The position numbers were made by a program, and so were the translations under genes. The notes beneath the pieces are model-generated. The model was not told the DNA's origin and searched no databases. It saw only the letters and a program-made list of their open reading frames with translations. From NCBI RefSeq assembly GCF_001436215.1, contig NZ_AYYP01000001.1, positions 33,095 through 97,094 of the forward strand: a DNA stretch of 64,000 nucleotides. Direction: 5' to 3'. This stretch comes from Ligilactobacillus agilis DSM 20509 (GTDB lineage: Bacteria; Bacillota; Bacilli; Lactobacillales; Lactobacillaceae). Of this stretch, positions 54,788 to 63,999 are shown piece after piece. How positions within the stretch are numbered: position 1 is the stretch's first letter; each line of letters starts with the position of its first letter.

Positions 54788-54801
54788 TGTAAGCGGTATC
54801 T
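54788..54801 (+). promoter_or_regulatory. cre site upstream of ackA
   Basis: TGTAAGCGGTATCT matches the cre consensus at 13 of 14 positions. ackA is a classic CcpA-activated gene with an upstream cre. A weaker cre-like sequence (11 of 14) is at 54838-54851. Confidence 0.65.
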
Positions 54802-54869
54802 AGCGTAAAATAAAAGGTGAATGGTGCGTTAACTTACATTAAGCGCTATTAGCTATTGGAGGGTTTTTT

Positions 54870-56075
54870 ATGGAAAAAGTACTTGCAATTAACTCAGGTA
54901 GTTCAAGTTTAAAGTTTAAGTTGTTTGTCATGCCAGCAGAAGAAGTGATTGCGGCTGGTAAGATTGAACGAATTGGGATTAAGGATTCCCGGGTCGAAAT
55001 CAAATATGGCTTGGGGCAAAAATACGAAAAGGTTGAGGATATCAAGGACCACAAGGTAGCCGTCGACCTGTTAATGAAGTTGTTGATTAAGCTTGAAATT
55101 ATCCGGGACTATATGGAAATCAACGGGGTCGGTCACCGGGTAGTTGCTGGGGGCGAGTACTTTAAACATTCTGAGATTGTGGATGATGAGGTGATTAGAA
55201 AGATTGAAGAAATTCAAGACCTAGCACCACTCCACAATCCAGCCAACCTAATTGGAATTAAAGCCTTCAAGGAAATTTTACCTTATGTTTGTTCCGTGGT
55301 GGTCTTTGATACTGCCTTTCACCAAACGATGCCAGAGGAAAATTACATTTATAGTGTTCCGTACGAATGGTATGAAAAACTGGGAATAAGGCGCTATGGG
55401 GCCCACGGCACGAGTCACCGCTACGTGGCTAATGAAGCCCAAAAATTGCTGAATCAGCCTTTAAAGGACTTGAAGTTAATCAGCTGTCACCTGGGGGCAG
55501 GGGCTTCTATCTGTGCAATTAAGAATGGGAAGTCATTCAATACTTCGATGGGCTTCACCCCTTTGGCAGGACTGACAATGGCTACCCGCTCAGGGGATGT
55601 CGATGCGTCAGCGATTGCTTATGCGATGGATCACTTGGGGATTAGTTCGATTGACGAGATGCTAGAGATTCTTAATAAACAATCTGGACTCTTGGGGATT
55701 TCTGGAGTTTCCTCCGACATGCGGGATGTTAGCCAAGCGGCTAGAGCAGGAAATCACCGGGCTGCCTTAGCCGGTCAAATCTTTGAACGGACCGTAGTTG
55801 ATTATATTGGCCAATACATTGCTGAAATGGGCGGGGTCGATGGCATCATCTTTACCGCTGGGATTGGTGAAAACTCCGTTTCTTTGCGGGCGCACATTGT
55901 TGAAAAGCTAGCCTACCTGGGAATTGAACTCGATGCAGGTGAAAATAGTAAGCGGGGGATTAATAACATTATCTCGACTCCTAATTCAAATGTGACGGTT
56001 ATGCGGATAATGACGGATGAAGAAGTTATGATTGCCCGGGATGTAGTTGCCTTAGAAGCTAGCCAAGCAGACTAA
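54870..56075 (+). CDS. ackA: Acetate kinase
   Basis: This 401-residue kinase converts acetyl phosphate and ADP to acetate and ATP. It begins 'MEKVLAINSGSSSLKFKLF', with 'GHRVVAGGEYF', the catalytic aspartate in 'VVVFDTAFHQTMP', 'YGAHGTSHRYV', 'HLGAGASICAIKNGKSFNTSMGFTPLAGLTMATRSGDVD', and 'FTAGIGENS'. Monocistronic, with a TTGGAGGG site and carbon-catabolite control elements. Confidence 0.97.
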   Translation: MEKVLAINSGSSSLKFKLFVMPAEEVIAAGKIERIGIKDSRVEIKYGLGQKYEKVEDIKDHKVAVDLLMKLLIKLEIIRDYMEINGVGHRVVAGGEYFKHSEIVDDEVIRKIEEIQDLAPLHNPANLIGIKAFKEILPYVCSVVVFDTAFHQTMPEENYIYSVPYEWYEKLGIRRYGAHGTSHRYVANEAQKLLNQPLKDLKLISCHLGAGASICAIKNGKSFNTSMGFTPLAGLTMATRSGDVDASAIAYAMDHLGISSIDEMLEILNKQSGLLGISGVSSDMRDVSQAARAGNHRAALAGQIFERTVVDYIGQYIAEMGGVDGIIFTAGIGENSVSLRAHIVEKLAYLGIELDAGENSKRGINNIISTPNSNVTVMRIMTDEEVMIARDVVALEASQAD

Positions 56076-56079
56076 GGAG

Positions 56080-56095
56080 TATTTCCTGGGAAATA
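56080..56095. repeat. 16-bp palindrome TATTTCCTGGGAAATA, copy after ackA
   Basis: A perfect 7+2+7 palindrome between the ackA stop and its terminator. The same 16 bases occur at 62810-62825 and inside the two-component promoter at 14675-14694. Confidence 0.7.
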
Positions 56096-56097
56096 TA

Positions 56098-56129
56098 GTG
56101 GTTATGTTAACGAAAGTTAGCGTAGCCAC
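56098..56129 (+). terminator. ackA terminator
   Basis: GTGGTTATGTTAAC pairs with GTTAGCGTAGCCAC (three G-U pairs), then seven Ts. Confidence 0.8.
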
Positions 56130-56214
56130 TTTTTTTGTAGCAGGTAGAAAACTTGATAAGTTGGAAGCTTTTCCTTAGTAATAGTAGGTAAGAAGAAACA
56201 AGGGCGGTGGAAAG

Positions 56215-57508
56215 ATGGAAATTTTAAGACCACACTTGCAACGTTACTGGCAAGAAATTGTGGGAGCAGTGCTGGCGGTGATAGTTGCAGCCGTTACGGC
56301 TTTGTGGCAACCTCACTTATTGCAGGCAGTCTTAAATGCAATTTTAACTAACGATGGTGTGCTAGTTAAGCGCTACGGAATAGAGTTAATTGTGGTTGCG
56401 CTAATTGGAATTTTGGCGGGCGTGGCCAATGTCTTTTTTGCAGCCCGCTTGGCTCAGGGAGTTACTAGTGATTTACGGGAAGAAACCTACCGCAAAATTC
56501 AAACCTTCTCCTTTGGAAATATTGAGCACTTTTCGAGTGGGAGCTTGGTGGTCCGGTTAATTAACGATATGAATCAAATTACTAATTTTGTGATGACCTT
56601 GGTAATGCAACTGATTCGGGTTCCGGTTTTATTTGCGGGCTCCTTCATCTTAGGGGTGGTGACTATTCCGAGACTGTGGTGGGTCGAGGTTAGTCTAATT
56701 ACCATAATTGTCTTGGTCGCTTACTTTATCTTTAAGCGGATGGGGGCTTTATTTGAACGGGTTCAAACCTACATGGATAAGGTGAACCTTCAGGTTAAAG
56801 AAGAATTGCAGGGAATTAGGGTGGTTAAGTCCTTCAATCAAGAAGGAAAGCAACAAGCAGACTTTAACCAAACCTCAGAGCAGCTTAACCAAGTTGACCT
56901 TGTAATTGGTTACCTCTTTTCGGCTTCTTTTCCGGCCTTCACCTTGGTGTCCTATCTGGGGGTGGCCTTAGCAATCTACCTAGTAGCTCAAACAGTTACC
57001 ATTCATCCCCATGAGATTGCGGCTTTAAGCGCCTATATTACCTACCTAACTATTTTAACGATGGCAATTATCATTGGGGGGATGACCTCAATGGCTTTCT
57101 CACGGGGGCTTGTGTCTTTAGGACGCATCAAGGAAGTCCTAGTGACCAAACCGGATGTTGAGTTTGAGCAAAGCGGCTTTAAGGGCAAACTGCAAGGCAA
57201 TGTTACCTTCAAGGAGGTTAGCTTTGCTTACCCGGATGCTGTTAAGTGACCCTGATTTTCTGATATTGGATGAAGCAACCTCTAACGTTGATACCGTTAC
57301 GGAGGCTAAGCTTCAAAAAGCAATGGATAACGTAATTGCCGGGCGGACGAGCTTTGTAATTGCCCACCGCTTGAAGACGATTATCAATGCTGATAAGATT
57401 GTGGTGTTAAAGGCTGGGACCGTTATCGAAAGTGGCAGTCACCAGGAGTTATTGGCTAAACAAGGTTTTTATTATGATTTGTACCGTAACCAAATGGCAT
57501 TTGAGTAG
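56215..57508 (+). pseudogene. Decayed ABC exporter (lacks Walker A to signature)
   Basis: The first 340 codons encode a normal exporter membrane domain, with six helices and the coupling segment 'LQGIRVVKSFNQEGKQQADF', and lead into the ATPase domain at '[13 protein letters not shown]'. The frame then meets a stop at 57247-57249. In another frame from about 57239 the sequence resumes with '[19 protein letters not shown]', the Walker B region, through 'IAHRL' to the end. Walker A, Q-loop and the LSGGQ region (roughly 110-130 residues) are missing, so an internal deletion plus frameshift has inactivated the gene. The partner half-transporter usual in this family is absent as well. Confidence 0.88.
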
Positions 57509-57516
57509 GTGGAAAA

Positions 57517-58215
57517 ATGAAGCTTATTAAGGCAGTAGTGACTTTAATTAGGTGGACCTTAAAACTGATTTTAACTGGGATTTTACTGATGTTGGTCGCA
57601 TATTTTTTAGCAAGTTCGAATTGGTTAAAGGCAGACAATAAGCTAGCATTAGCGCTCAACCAAGGGTTAGTGCAAGTGGAAGCTTGGCTAAGCAAAGCAG
57701 GAGTTTTACCTAAGCTAGCTATGACAGAAAGAAAGGCTAGCCAGGCTGATACGGACGATAACCAGGCTCAAGGAGCTCGCTGGCCCCAAAACCAAGCCCG
57801 AGTTTACCTTGAGCTAACAGATCCGAAGTTAAAGCGGGCCTGCCTAGTGGCGATGAGTGCTTGGAACGACACGGGTGCCTTTAAGTTTGTGCAGACCACA
57901 GACAAGGATAAAGCACAGATTATCTGTCGGGCTATTTCCGATTCGACTAACGGGGCGGCTGGGGAAACGGAAACGGACTTGGCTTTACCCCAAAAGCAGC
58001 TAACCCATGCGACGGTTTACCTAAACAAATATTATCTCTTCAATCCTAGTTACAGTTATTCTTGGCAGCGTATCATCAATACGGCTGAGCATGAATTGGG
58101 ACATGCAATTGGACTAAGACACACCAATGAGATTTCAGTGATGCAACCAACCGGTTCTAATTACTCGATTCAACCGGCTGATGTGACGAAGGTGCGGGAA
58201 CTTTACAGTCGCTAG
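57517..58215 (+). CDS. Membrane-anchored matrixin-like zinc metalloprotease
   Basis: This 232-residue protein has one N-terminal membrane helix (about 10-33) with a short basic inside segment, so the catalytic part faces out. The zinc motif is 'HELGHAIGLRH' (192-202), followed by 'SVMQP', the Met-turn of metzincins. This places it in the M10/matrixin-like group found in lactobacilli. The ATG follows the pseudogene by eight bases with a GGTGG site. The middle region (70-115) is charged linker. Targets are unknown; surface or extracellular protein processing is likely. Confidence 0.85.
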   Translation: MKLIKAVVTLIRWTLKLILTGILLMLVAYFLASSNWLKADNKLALALNQGLVQVEAWLSKAGVLPKLAMTERKASQADTDDNQAQGARWPQNQARVYLELTDPKLKRACLVAMSAWNDTGAFKFVQTTDKDKAQIICRAISDSTNGAAGETETDLALPQKQLTHATVYLNKYYLFNPSYSYSWQRIINTAEHELGHAIGLRHTNEISVMQPTGSNYSIQPADVTKVRELYSR

Positions 58216-58259
58216 CAGGCAGCATTATAAAAAATCCTTGAATTAAGCACTTACAAAAC

Positions 58260-58288
58260 TTGTTTTTAATGATTTAACGTTTTATACT
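58260..58288 (+). promoter_or_regulatory. Promoter of candidate RNA 2
   Basis: -35 TTGTTT (58260-58265), 17 bases, -10 TATACT (58283-58288), with no protein gene before the terminator 110 bases downstream. Confidence 0.5.
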
Positions 58289-58294
58289 TAGGTT

Positions 58295-58430
58295 AGGTAC
58301 TAGACCATTAGTATCAAAACTCATTTTTAAGCCTTGAGAACTCCGAATTCTAAGGTTTTCTCCACAATTATGATATCTACACCAATAGTAAAAAGACCTC
58401 TCACTATCAGCTGCGGTGAGAGGTTTTTTG
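58295..58430 (+). ncRNA. Candidate small RNA between metalloprotease and esterase genes
   Basis: Between a promoter (58260-58288) and a strong terminator (CCTCTCAC / GTGAGAGG, 58397-58404 / 58416-58423, then six Ts) lies about 135 bases without a reading frame. Two further hairpins form: GGUACUA / UAGUAUC with a six-base loop (58296-58302 / 58309-58315), and CCUU-g-AGAA / UUCU-AAGG with loop CUCCGAA (58332-58355). CUCC occurs in that loop and again in the single-stranded UUUUCUCCAC (58356-58365), a typical seed against Shine-Dalgarno sequences. The family is unknown to me. Confidence 0.55.
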
Positions 58431-58431
58431 G

Positions 58432-58437
58432 TATAAT
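58432..58437 (+). promoter_or_regulatory. Extended -10 promoter of esterase gene
   Basis: TGGTATAAT is an extended -10 element, placed directly after the terminator of candidate RNA 2. Confidence 0.55.
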
Positions 58438-58471
58438 CAAGGGAAAAGATAGCTAATAGGGAGGAAATTTT

Positions 58472-59311
58472 ATGGCTTTGCTAAAAGTTAGTTTTGTTTC
58501 AGAAACCTTACACCGCGCGGTGCCGTTGGTGGTAATTTTACCAACCGATAAAATTTATAAGGCCAATCAACCAAAGCGGCCGGTCGATAAGCCCTACAAG
58601 ACTTTATACCTCTTACACGGAGTTTTAGGCAACGAAGAGGATTGGCTAACCGGGACAAGGATTCAACGCTGGGCGGAGGCTAATGACTTAGCAGCGGTGA
58701 TGCCAGCTGGGGAAAACTCATTTTACGTTGATAACGCCTTTACCGGCCGGGCTTATAGTCGCTTTATTGCCCAAGAGTTGGTTGAGTTTACCCGCAAGAG
58801 TTTCCCACTTTCGCCTAAAAAGGAAGATACCTTTATTGGGGGCTTATCTATGGGAGGCTACGGTGCCTTGTACAACGGGCTTAAGTATCATGATACCTTT
58901 GGTGCGATTGTTGCCTTGTCGGCGGCGCTAATGGTTGATGAAAGCTTGGCAGACCTGCCAGAGCAAGCAGAGTGGTTTGGTGCTACCAAAGCCTTTTGGC
59001 AAGGAGTATTTGGTCCCGACCTAAAGGCAGCTGGTCAAAGCGAATGCAATCTCAAAGTATTAATTAACAACTTACTAGCTCAGAAAGTAGCATTGCCGGC
59101 AATTTACCTCGCGATTGGTGATGACGATAAGTTACTTGCTGCTAACGTCGACTTCCATGAATTTTTAGATCAAAAGCAAGTGGCCCATGTCTTTAAGGTG
59201 GCTCCCGGAAGCCATGGGTGGGATTTCTGGGACCGGCATCTAAAGCGGGCCTTAGATTGGTTGCCGCTTGAACAAGCCAGCGCAGGTATTAATAGTGGAA
59301 ATGTTAATTAA
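58472..59311 (+). CDS. Alpha/beta-hydrolase, tributyrin-esterase (EstA) family
   Basis: This 279-residue esterase has nucleophile Ser126 in 'IGGLSMGGYGALYNGLK', oxyanion segment 'LYLLHGVLGNEEDWL', and the catalytic histidine in 'PGSHGWDFWDRHL'. It belongs to the esterase D-like group that includes lactococcal EstA, active on short-chain acyl esters. No signal peptide, so cytoplasmic. AGGGAGGAAA precedes the ATG. Confidence 0.9.
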   Translation: MALLKVSFVSETLHRAVPLVVILPTDKIYKANQPKRPVDKPYKTLYLLHGVLGNEEDWLTGTRIQRWAEANDLAAVMPAGENSFYVDNAFTGRAYSRFIAQELVEFTRKSFPLSPKKEDTFIGGLSMGGYGALYNGLKYHDTFGAIVALSAALMVDESLADLPEQAEWFGATKAFWQGVFGPDLKAAGQSECNLKVLINNLLAQKVALPAIYLAIGDDDKLLAANVDFHEFLDQKQVAHVFKVAPGSHGWDFWDRHLKRALDWLPLEQASAGINSGNVN

Positions 59312-59320
59312 GTTTTTTGT

Positions 59321-59349
59321 TTGACATTTTTTTGATTTGAAAGTATATT
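59321..59349 (+). promoter_or_regulatory. mnmE promoter
   Basis: Consensus -35 TTGACA (59321-59326), 17 bases, -10 TATATT (59344-59349), giving a leader of about 120 bases. Confidence 0.75.
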
Positions 59350-59387
59350 AAGGTTAATCATTCTTATCTGGAAAGATAAAGTAGTCA

Positions 59388-59455
59388 AAGTGCTTTATCC
59401 ACGACTGTAAGTACTCTTAGCTTTAAGAGGAAAGGCGTGGAGTGGCGCTTTTTTT
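59388..59455 (+). terminator. Leader hairpin with T-run before mnmE (attenuator or small RNA end)
   Basis: AAGUGC (59388-59393) pairs with GCGCUU (59445-59450), CCACG (59399-59403) with CGUGG (59436-59440), and inside CUCUU with AAGAG (59414-59418 / 59425-59429); seven Ts end at 59455. It stands between promoter and gene, so it must act as an attenuator or end a short RNA. AGUAGUC / GACU...UACU upstream could form a competing structure. Confidence 0.55.
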
Positions 59456-59476
59456 AGTGTTAAAGGAGGTTTTTTG

Positions 59477-60871
59477 ATGGCTACGATGACGGTGACGGAA
59501 TACGATACGATTGCTGCAATCTCGACTCCCCCTGGCGAGGGTGCGATTTCGATTGTGCGGTTGAGTGGTGAAGAGGCGGTGGCCCTTGCGCAAAAAATCT
59601 TTAAGGGTAAAGATTTAAGTCAAGTGCCTTCACACACTATTAATTACGGGCATATTATTGATCCTAAGACTCAGGCAGAAATTGACGAAGTAATGGTGTC
59701 TGTAATGCGGGCCCCTAAGACGTTTACGCGTGAAGATGTAATTGAGATTAACTGCCACGGAGGGATTGTTGCGACTAATAAAATTTTGCAATTACTCCTG
59801 GCTAATGGGGCCCGGTTGGCGGAACCCGGTGAATTTACCAAGCGGGCCTTCTTACACGGGCGCATTGATTTGACCCAAGCCGAATCAGTCATGGATTTAA
59901 TTCGGGCCAAAACTGACCGGTCGATGAAAGTAGCGTTAAACCAATTAGACGGTAACCTCTCCCATTTAATTAGGAACTTACGCCAAGATATTTTGGATGT
60001 GTTAGCCCAGGTAGAAGTTAATATCGACTACCCTGAGTATGATGATGTTGAGACCATGACGACTAAACTTTTGAAGGAAAAGGCTTTAGAAGTTAAAGCC
60101 CGGATTCACCAGTTATTGGAAACTGCCCAACAAGGCAAGGTCCTACGTGAAGGGTTAGCAACTGCGATTGTTGGCCGGCCTAACGTGGGTAAATCCAGTT
60201 TGTTAAATTACTTACTGCATGAAGATAAGGCAATTGTAACGGATATTGCGGGGACAACCCGGGATGTAATTGAAGAATACGTCAACGTTCGGGGCGTGCC
60301 TTTGAAATTGATTGATACCGCCGGGATTAGGGAAACCACTGATAAGGTTGAAGCGATTGGGGTAGAACGCTCGCGGAAGGCGATTGAACAAGCCGATTTA
60401 GTCATGTTGGTCCTCAACTCTAGTGAAGAACTAACTGCAGAAGACTTAGAGTTAGTAGCGGCTACTAATGGCAAGAAGCGAATTGTGATTCTTAACAAAA
60501 TGGACTTGGAACCTAAGTTAGATGTGGAAGTACTCAAGCAACACGTTGATGCCGCAGAAATTTTGACCACCTCTGTTTTGACTAACGAGGGGGTAGATAA
60601 GCTTGAGGAACGAATCGCGGAATTATTCTTTGGGGGAATTGAGAACTCACAGACAACAGTGATGGTTACTAATGCGCGCCACATTGGGCTATTAAGTCAG
60701 GCGGAAGATGCGCTTGCAGCGGTGCTGGCAGGCATTGAACAAGGGATGCCGGTTGACTTAGTTCAGATTGACATGACCAACGCCTGGGACTTACTGGGAG
60801 AAATTACCGGTGACAGTTACCAAGATGAATTATTAAACCAACTCTTTAGTCAATTCTGTTTAGGAAAATAG
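59477..60871 (+). CDS. mnmE: tRNA uridine-34 modification GTPase MnmE
   Basis: The protein has 464 residues from the ATG at 59477 behind AAAGGAGG. The N-terminal folate-binding domain starts '[22 protein letters not shown]'. The central G domain has '[15 protein letters not shown]', '[14 protein letters not shown]', 'DTAGIR' and 'NKMD'. The helical domain ends in 'FCLGK' with the essential cysteine. With MnmG it adds the carboxymethylaminomethyl group to wobble uridine. mnmG follows after 17 bases. Confidence 0.98.
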   Translation: MATMTVTEYDTIAAISTPPGEGAISIVRLSGEEAVALAQKIFKGKDLSQVPSHTINYGHIIDPKTQAEIDEVMVSVMRAPKTFTREDVIEINCHGGIVATNKILQLLLANGARLAEPGEFTKRAFLHGRIDLTQAESVMDLIRAKTDRSMKVALNQLDGNLSHLIRNLRQDILDVLAQVEVNIDYPEYDDVETMTTKLLKEKALEVKARIHQLLETAQQGKVLREGLATAIVGRPNVGKSSLLNYLLHEDKAIVTDIAGTTRDVIEEYVNVRGVPLKLIDTAGIRETTDKVEAIGVERSRKAIEQADLVMLVLNSSEELTAEDLELVAATNGKKRIVILNKMDLEPKLDVEVLKQHVDAAEILTTSVLTNEGVDKLEERIAELFFGGIENSQTTVMVTNARHIGLLSQAEDALAAVLAGIEQGMPVDLVQIDMTNAWDLLGEITGDSYQDELLNQLFSQFCLGK

Positions 60872-60888
60872 GAAGGAAGAAAATTGAG

Positions 60889-62799
60889 ATGAAAGTAAAG
60901 CAATACCAAGCTGAAGACTACGATGTAATTGTAGTCGGAGCTGGCCATGCGGGCTGTGAAGCCGCTTTAGCCGCCGCACGGATGGGCAACAAAACTTTAT
61001 TGATGACTATTAATTTAGATATGGTGGCCTTCATGCCATGTAACCCTTCAGTTGGTGGCCCGGCTAAGGGAATCGTTGTGCGTGAACTTGACGCCCTGGG
61101 TGGCGAAATGGGACGCAACATTGACAAGACTTACGTGCAAATGCGGATGCTTAATACCGGGAAAGGGCCAGCAGTGCGGGCTTTGCGGGCTCAAGCAGAC
61201 AAGCATGCTTATTCTGCCGAGATGAAGCATACAATTGAACGGGAGCCTAATTTAACTTTACGTCAAGGGATTGTCGATGATTTAATCATTGAAAATCAAA
61301 CGGTTGTGGGGGTAGTTACCAATACTGGGGCACGTTATGGAGCCAAAACGGTAGTCCTAACCACGGGTACGGCTGCGCGTGGTAAAATTATCATCGGTGA
61401 ATTGATGTATTCATCCGGTCCTAACAATTCGCAACCATCAATGAAGTTATCTGGTAACTTGGAAAAGTTGGGCTTCGTGCTCGAACGCTTTAAGACTGGG
61501 ACCCCACCCCGGGTGGATGGCAATACCATCGATTACTCGGTAACGGAAGAACAACCTGGTGATAAAGACCCTAACCACTTTAGCTTTGAATCCAAGGACG
61601 AGGATTATTTACCAGTTAAGGACCAACTTTCTTGCTGGTTAACGTATACCAAGGAAAAGACCCACGAAATTATTCGGGAAAACTTAGAACGGGCGCCAAT
61701 GTTTTCTGGGGTAATTAAGGGGGTTGGTCCCCGTTATTGTCCGTCAATCGAAGATAAGATTGTGCGCTTTACCGATAAGGACCGCCACCAACTCTTCATC
61801 GAACCAGAAGGGAGAAATACCGATGAATACTATATCCAAGGCTTTTCTACCTCAATGCCAGAAGAAGTGCAACAAGAAATGGTCCACTCCGTTCCTGGCT
61901 TGGAAAATGCACGGATTATGCGGCCTGGTTATGCAATTGAATACGATGTGGTGTCACCATACCAACTACGCCCAACCTTAGAAACTAAGCTAATCAAAAA
62001 CTTGTATACTGCCGGCCAAACAAACGGGACGTCGGGTTATGAAGAAGCAGCGGGTCAAGGAATCTTAGCTGGGATTAACGCTGGCCGCCGGGCGTTAGGC
62101 AAGTCCGAAATTACTTTGAAGCGGTCAGATGCTTACATTGGGGTAATGGTTGATGACCTAGTTACTAAGGGTACGAACGAACCTTACCGTTTATTGACAT
62201 CACGGGCAGAATACCGCTTGCTTTTACGGCACGACAACGCTGACTTACGGTTAACAGAATTAGGTCATGAAATTGGCCTAATTTCTGATGAACGCTATGC
62301 TAAGTTCTTGGCTAAAAAGGCTGAGATTGCGGCGGAAAAGGAACGTTTAGCTCAAATCAGAATTAAGCCTAATGAAGCAATTGATGCTTATATTGAGGCT
62401 CACGGTGACCGGCCACTAAAGGATGGGGTCTTAGCGAGTGAATTCTTGCGGCGACCATATGTTAGCTATGAAGACTTACTCCAATTTATTCCAGCTCCTG
62501 CTAAGCCATTGGATCGCCGGGTAATTGAACAAGTTGAAATTCAATATAAGTACGAGGGCTACATCAAAAAAGAAGATGCCAAAGTTGAAAAGTTGAAGCG
62601 GATGGAAGCTAAGAAGATTCCAGCCCGGATTAACTATAACGCGATTGAAGGCCTAGCAACTGAAGCCCGGCAGAAGTTAACGAAGATTCGGCCAGAAACT
62701 TTGGCCCAAGCTAGTCGGATTAGTGGGGTTAACCCAGCCGACATCTCAATTTTAGCCGTTTACATTGAACAAGGTCGGATTGCTAAAACGCAAGCCTAA
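60889..62799 (+). CDS. mnmG: tRNA uridine-34 modification enzyme MnmG
   Basis: This 636-residue FAD enzyme has '[21 protein letters not shown]' at the N-terminus, '[26 protein letters not shown]', '[10 protein letters not shown]' and a second motif '[19 protein letters not shown]'. The C-terminal helical region binds MnmE. It completes the mnmE-mnmG operon; in many relatives this pair lies nearer rpmH, so the local order has been rearranged. Confidence 0.98.
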   Translation: MKVKQYQAEDYDVIVVGAGHAGCEAALAAARMGNKTLLMTINLDMVAFMPCNPSVGGPAKGIVVRELDALGGEMGRNIDKTYVQMRMLNTGKGPAVRALRAQADKHAYSAEMKHTIEREPNLTLRQGIVDDLIIENQTVVGVVTNTGARYGAKTVVLTTGTAARGKIIIGELMYSSGPNNSQPSMKLSGNLEKLGFVLERFKTGTPPRVDGNTIDYSVTEEQPGDKDPNHFSFESKDEDYLPVKDQLSCWLTYTKEKTHEIIRENLERAPMFSGVIKGVGPRYCPSIEDKIVRFTDKDRHQLFIEPEGRNTDEYYIQGFSTSMPEEVQQEMVHSVPGLENARIMRPGYAIEYDVVSPYQLRPTLETKLIKNLYTAGQTNGTSGYEEAAGQGILAGINAGRRALGKSEITLKRSDAYIGVMVDDLVTKGTNEPYRLLTSRAEYRLLLRHDNADLRLTELGHEIGLISDERYAKFLAKKAEIAAEKERLAQIRIKPNEAIDAYIEAHGDRPLKDGVLASEFLRRPYVSYEDLLQFIPAPAKPLDRRVIEQVEIQYKYEGYIKKEDAKVEKLKRMEAKKIPARINYNAIEGLATEARQKLTKIRPETLAQASRISGVNPADISILAVYIEQGRIAKTQA

Positions 62800-62806
62800 A
62801 CAAAAA

Positions 62807-62842
62807 AACTATTTCCTGGGAAATATTTCTCAGAAAATAGTT
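62807..62842 (+). terminator. mnmG terminator containing the 16-bp palindrome
   Basis: AACTATTT (62807-62814) pairs with AAATAGTT (62835-62842), followed by Ts. The 5' part contains TATTTCCTGGGAAATA (62810-62825), identical to the copy at 56080. Confidence 0.7.
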
Positions 62843-62954
62843 TTTTTTGCTAATACCCATTAAAAATTTAAGGAAATTGTTTGAATTGTTATCGTAAATT
62901 TGGAAAAAATAGACTAAAATAAAGGTAAGGTCATCCAGTCAGGGGGGATGTTTT

Positions 62955-63952
62955 ATGTTTAGAGAATTTATGAAATTGCTAAAGCCAACCGAAGCCAGTA
63001 TTAAGGGCAATTTAGAGGAAATTAATGCCCGCGTTGGCCAAATTTTAGGACCACTGACCATTGGGGTGGGCTTTGTTGGGATTATCTATAACATTAATAA
63101 TCACGCAAGTGTTCCCTCCTTTGTAGTAAACGTCCTAGTCGACTGTTTTTTAATCTTAACTAGTGTGATTTTACTCGCTTACAGCAACTACCGCCTAAGT
63201 AGGTAGGCGTTACCATTAATCATGTTAAGGAGATTCGCTCGAATAAAACTAAACTGCATTACGACGAGTTAACAAACTTAATGGATATCTACAACCTCCG
63301 GCAGGTTGGCGAAAAAATTTTGATTGATCAAAATTACCGCCAAAAGGGTCTGAGCTTTGTCTTTTTAGATTTAGACAATTTCAAGTTGATTAATGAAAAG
63401 CACGGGTTTAAAGCTGGGGACAAATTGTTGCGGTTTGCAGCCGACTTTATTAAGGATGCCTTTATGCAGGACTTTATTGGCCGGGCCAGTGCGGATCACT
63501 TCGTGGTTATTTCAACTTTGCCCCTGACCGAGGTTAAGGATAGGATTAAAAAGCTCCACGAAGAGATTGGGACTTACAGCCAAAAGGAAATCATCGAAAT
63601 CAAGGCGGGGATTTATTACCTAGCTCCAGATGAAGAAGTTGGCCAGGTCAGCACCTATTTTGATAAGGCTAAACTGGCTTGCAACAGCATTAAGTATAAG
63701 TTTAATGCCATCTCCCGCCTTTACGACCAAAGTATTGAACAGGAGTTGTTGCGGCGTAAGTATATTGTCGATAATTTAGCCAAGGCGTTGGAGAATGGCG
63801 AAATCAAGCGCTACTACCAGCCAATCATTCGGACAATGACCAAAAAGGTCTATGGGCTAGAGGTTTTGGCCCGATGGCATGACGATAAGGTTGGAGCCAT
63901 TAGTCCAGATGAATTTATCCCGACCCTAGAGAATGTCAGGTTAATTCATTAA
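62955..63952 (+). pseudogene. Broken GGDEF/EAL-type protein
   Basis: The first frame (62955-63206) gives 83 residues with two membrane helices and stops. The sequence then continues in the -1 frame from about 63203 through 'HVKEIRSNKTKLHYDELTNLMDIYNLRQVG', which shows that one base has been lost near 63203. The GGDEF domain follows with 'FVFLDLDNFKLINEKHGFKAGD', but the signature is 'GRASADHF' instead of GG(D/E)EF. An EAL-like start 'YYQPIIRTMTKKVYGLEVLARW' is cut short at TAA 63950-63952 after about 55 residues. Both a frameshift and a truncation are present. Diguanylate cyclase activity is very unlikely. Confidence 0.82.
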
Positions 63953-63954
63953 TT

Positions 63955-63999
63955 TAGGGCGGGATACCAGTGGTTTTAACCACTGGAGGGATAGCCCTC
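63955..63999. repeat. Nested hairpin sequence at window edge
   Basis: CCAGTGGTT / AACCACTGG (63967-63986) is a perfect 9-bp stem around two bases. Outside it lie a direct repeat GGGATA (63961-63966, 63989-63994) and AGGGC / GCCCT arms (63956-63960 / 63994-63998). Such subterminal hairpins are typical of IS200/IS605-like element ends, and this one begins exactly where the EAL domain is broken. The element itself is outside the window. Confidence 0.4.

Noticed and set aside
60208..60684. 158-codon minus-strand frame opposite mnmE
   Set aside because: Antisense shadow of mnmE, with no independent evidence.
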